Shown here piece by piece: positions 20,613 to 21,123 of a stretch of 21,123 bases of DNA. Numbering within the stretch: position 1 is the first letter of the stretch; each line of letters opens with the position of its first letter. Under the pieces are notes generated by a model. It worked only from the letters and a program-made list of their open reading frames with translations. It had not been told where the DNA came from and did not search any database. This stretch comes from RUG14223 sp051881075. GTDB taxonomy: Bacteria > Bacillota > Clostridia > Oscillospirales > Acutalibacteraceae. The DNA lies in the NCBI GenBank assembly GCA_051881075.1, contig JBJEPE010000022.1, positions 1 to 21,123 on the forward strand. The letters are read 5' to 3'. The position numbers and the translations under genes are program-made.

Positions 20613-20652
20613 ATCCCCCACTTTCGTAACATAGGTTACAAATGTGGGGGAT
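20613..20652. promoter_or_regulatory. Long hairpin between two minus-strand genes
   Basis: ATCCCCCAC (20613-20621) pairs with GTGGGGGAT (20644-20652), and GTAAC (20626-20630) pairs with GTTAC (20635-20639) above a small internal loop. No T-run follows on the minus strand. It lies downstream of the gene ending at 20713 and upstream of the acetyltransferase promoter region, so it could end the first transcript weakly or regulate the second. Confidence 0.5.
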
Positions 20653-20673
20653 AAATTTTAACTTTCAGTCATT

Positions 20674-20691
20674 ATATCTTATATAAGATAT
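20674..20691. repeat. Perfect 18-base AT-rich palindrome
   Basis: ATATCTTATATAAGATAT is its own complement. It lies 22 bases beyond the stop of the minus-strand gene at 20713, and could be a protein-binding site or the stem of a weak hairpin. Confidence 0.45.
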
Positions 20692-20712
20692 GCTAGAGTT
20701 GTTGATTTTTAC

Positions 20713-21123
20713 TTATTTATCTTTATCACTTTTGAGAAGTGACTCAACGTCGATTACCTCTTCTTCGTCATCATCTTTCTTGCGCTTAACAATTATAATA
20801 ATGATTATTGTGAGGATTATCAGACCGAGAACACCTGCAAGGATGTAGAATAACAAGCTGTTGTTATACATCTGAACAAAGGCACTGGTTGTGATAAGTA
20901 TGTCAACAACTTCAACTGTTGTTTCGTTAGTTGCGGCATCAACGCATATTACTTGGATACTCTGGGTTTCTGTGCTGTTATCCAGTGTGAATGTAATCTC
21001 ACCGTCAAGCTTTTCAAGTTCTTCCTGAGTCCATGTAAGCTCTTTCTCGCCGTTATTTATAACAACCTTCAAGCTGCCGAGTTTGTTATCGTCCTTAACA
21101 AGGAGCTTAACCGTCTGAGTCTC
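20713..21123 (-). CDS. C-terminal part of a membrane-anchored extracellular protein, 5' end outside window
   Basis: The minus-strand frame is open through the right edge, so the apparent TTG start at 21072 is not the true one and 136 C-terminal residues are visible. The first 85 (LLVKDDNKLGSLKVVINNG...TWTQEELEKLDGEITF...IQVICVDAATNETT) look like the end of a beta-sandwich, Ig-like extracellular repeat. A strong membrane helix (about 93-115, LLFYILAGVLGLIILTIIIIIIV) follows, then KRKK as a stop-transfer signal, and a short acidic cytoplasmic tail (DDDEEE, ending KSDKDK). This is the layout of a type I surface protein anchored by a helix, not by LPXTG sortase. Function and family are not recognised. 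Confidence 0.8.
   Translation of the reverse strand, partial: ETQTVKLLVKDDNKLGSLKVVINNGEKELTWTQEELEKLDGEITFTLDNSTETQSIQVICVDAATNETTVEVVDILITTSAFVQMYNNSLLFYILAGVLGLIILTIIIIIIVKRKKDDDEEEVIDVESLLKSDKDK

Overview
The window reads as chromosome of a low-G+C, strictly anaerobic Gram-positive bacterium, most likely a gut Clostridia member of the Ruminococcus/Oscillospiraceae kind. The reasons are AGGAGG-type ribosome binding sites before nearly every gene, several TTG starts, a desulfoferrodoxin-type superoxide reductase beside a flavin reductase-rubredoxin fusion, a D,D-carboxypeptidase, AzlCD, and a repetitive secreted surface protein. No rRNA, tRNA, CRISPR array or transposase gene was seen. Genus-level placement is inference.

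Layout. Positions 1-2880 hold a partial secreted repeat protein (minus strand, cut by the left edge) and a divergent regulator-like protein with two helix-turn-helix segments. They share a 214-base region with an inverted repeat between facing promoters. A D,D-carboxypeptidase (3106-4452, minus) follows. A three-gene operon (4624-9212) encodes a small metallophosphoesterase, SbcD and SbcC, and ends in a strong terminator.

Positions 9371-12459 form a visibly more AT-rich two-gene block between two terminators: a membrane-anchored protein with a PLD-like C-terminal domain, and a KAP-type P-loop NTPase. Their last 16 codons are almost identical in DNA (a 52-base direct repeat, 50/52 matches) although the proteins are otherwise unrelated. 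This pair is the best candidate for an undescribed system, possibly phage defence or stress response; that function is inference from family and architecture.

Positions 12545-15028 carry an acidic Cys-Glu repeat protein, a possible short transcription unit, a GNAT acetyltransferase, a small membrane protein and an unknown protein. Positions 15053-16089 form an oxygen-detoxification operon (Hrb-like flavin reductase-rubredoxin, then superoxide reductase) behind a perfect consensus promoter. Diverging from it is a YgjV-like membrane protein with its own perfect consensus promoter and a structured leader. Positions 17029-19042 hold a LysR regulator divergent from azlCD, a branched-chain amino acid exporter; the two promoters share a palindrome that contains both -35 boxes. 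The window closes with a DUF2726-like membrane protein, a hexapeptide-repeat O-acetyltransferase, and the C-terminal end of a membrane-anchored extracellular protein cut by the right edge.

Many starts were moved from the longest open frame to the codon 5-9 bases after a clear ribosome binding site. In several cases the longer frame begins inside that site.
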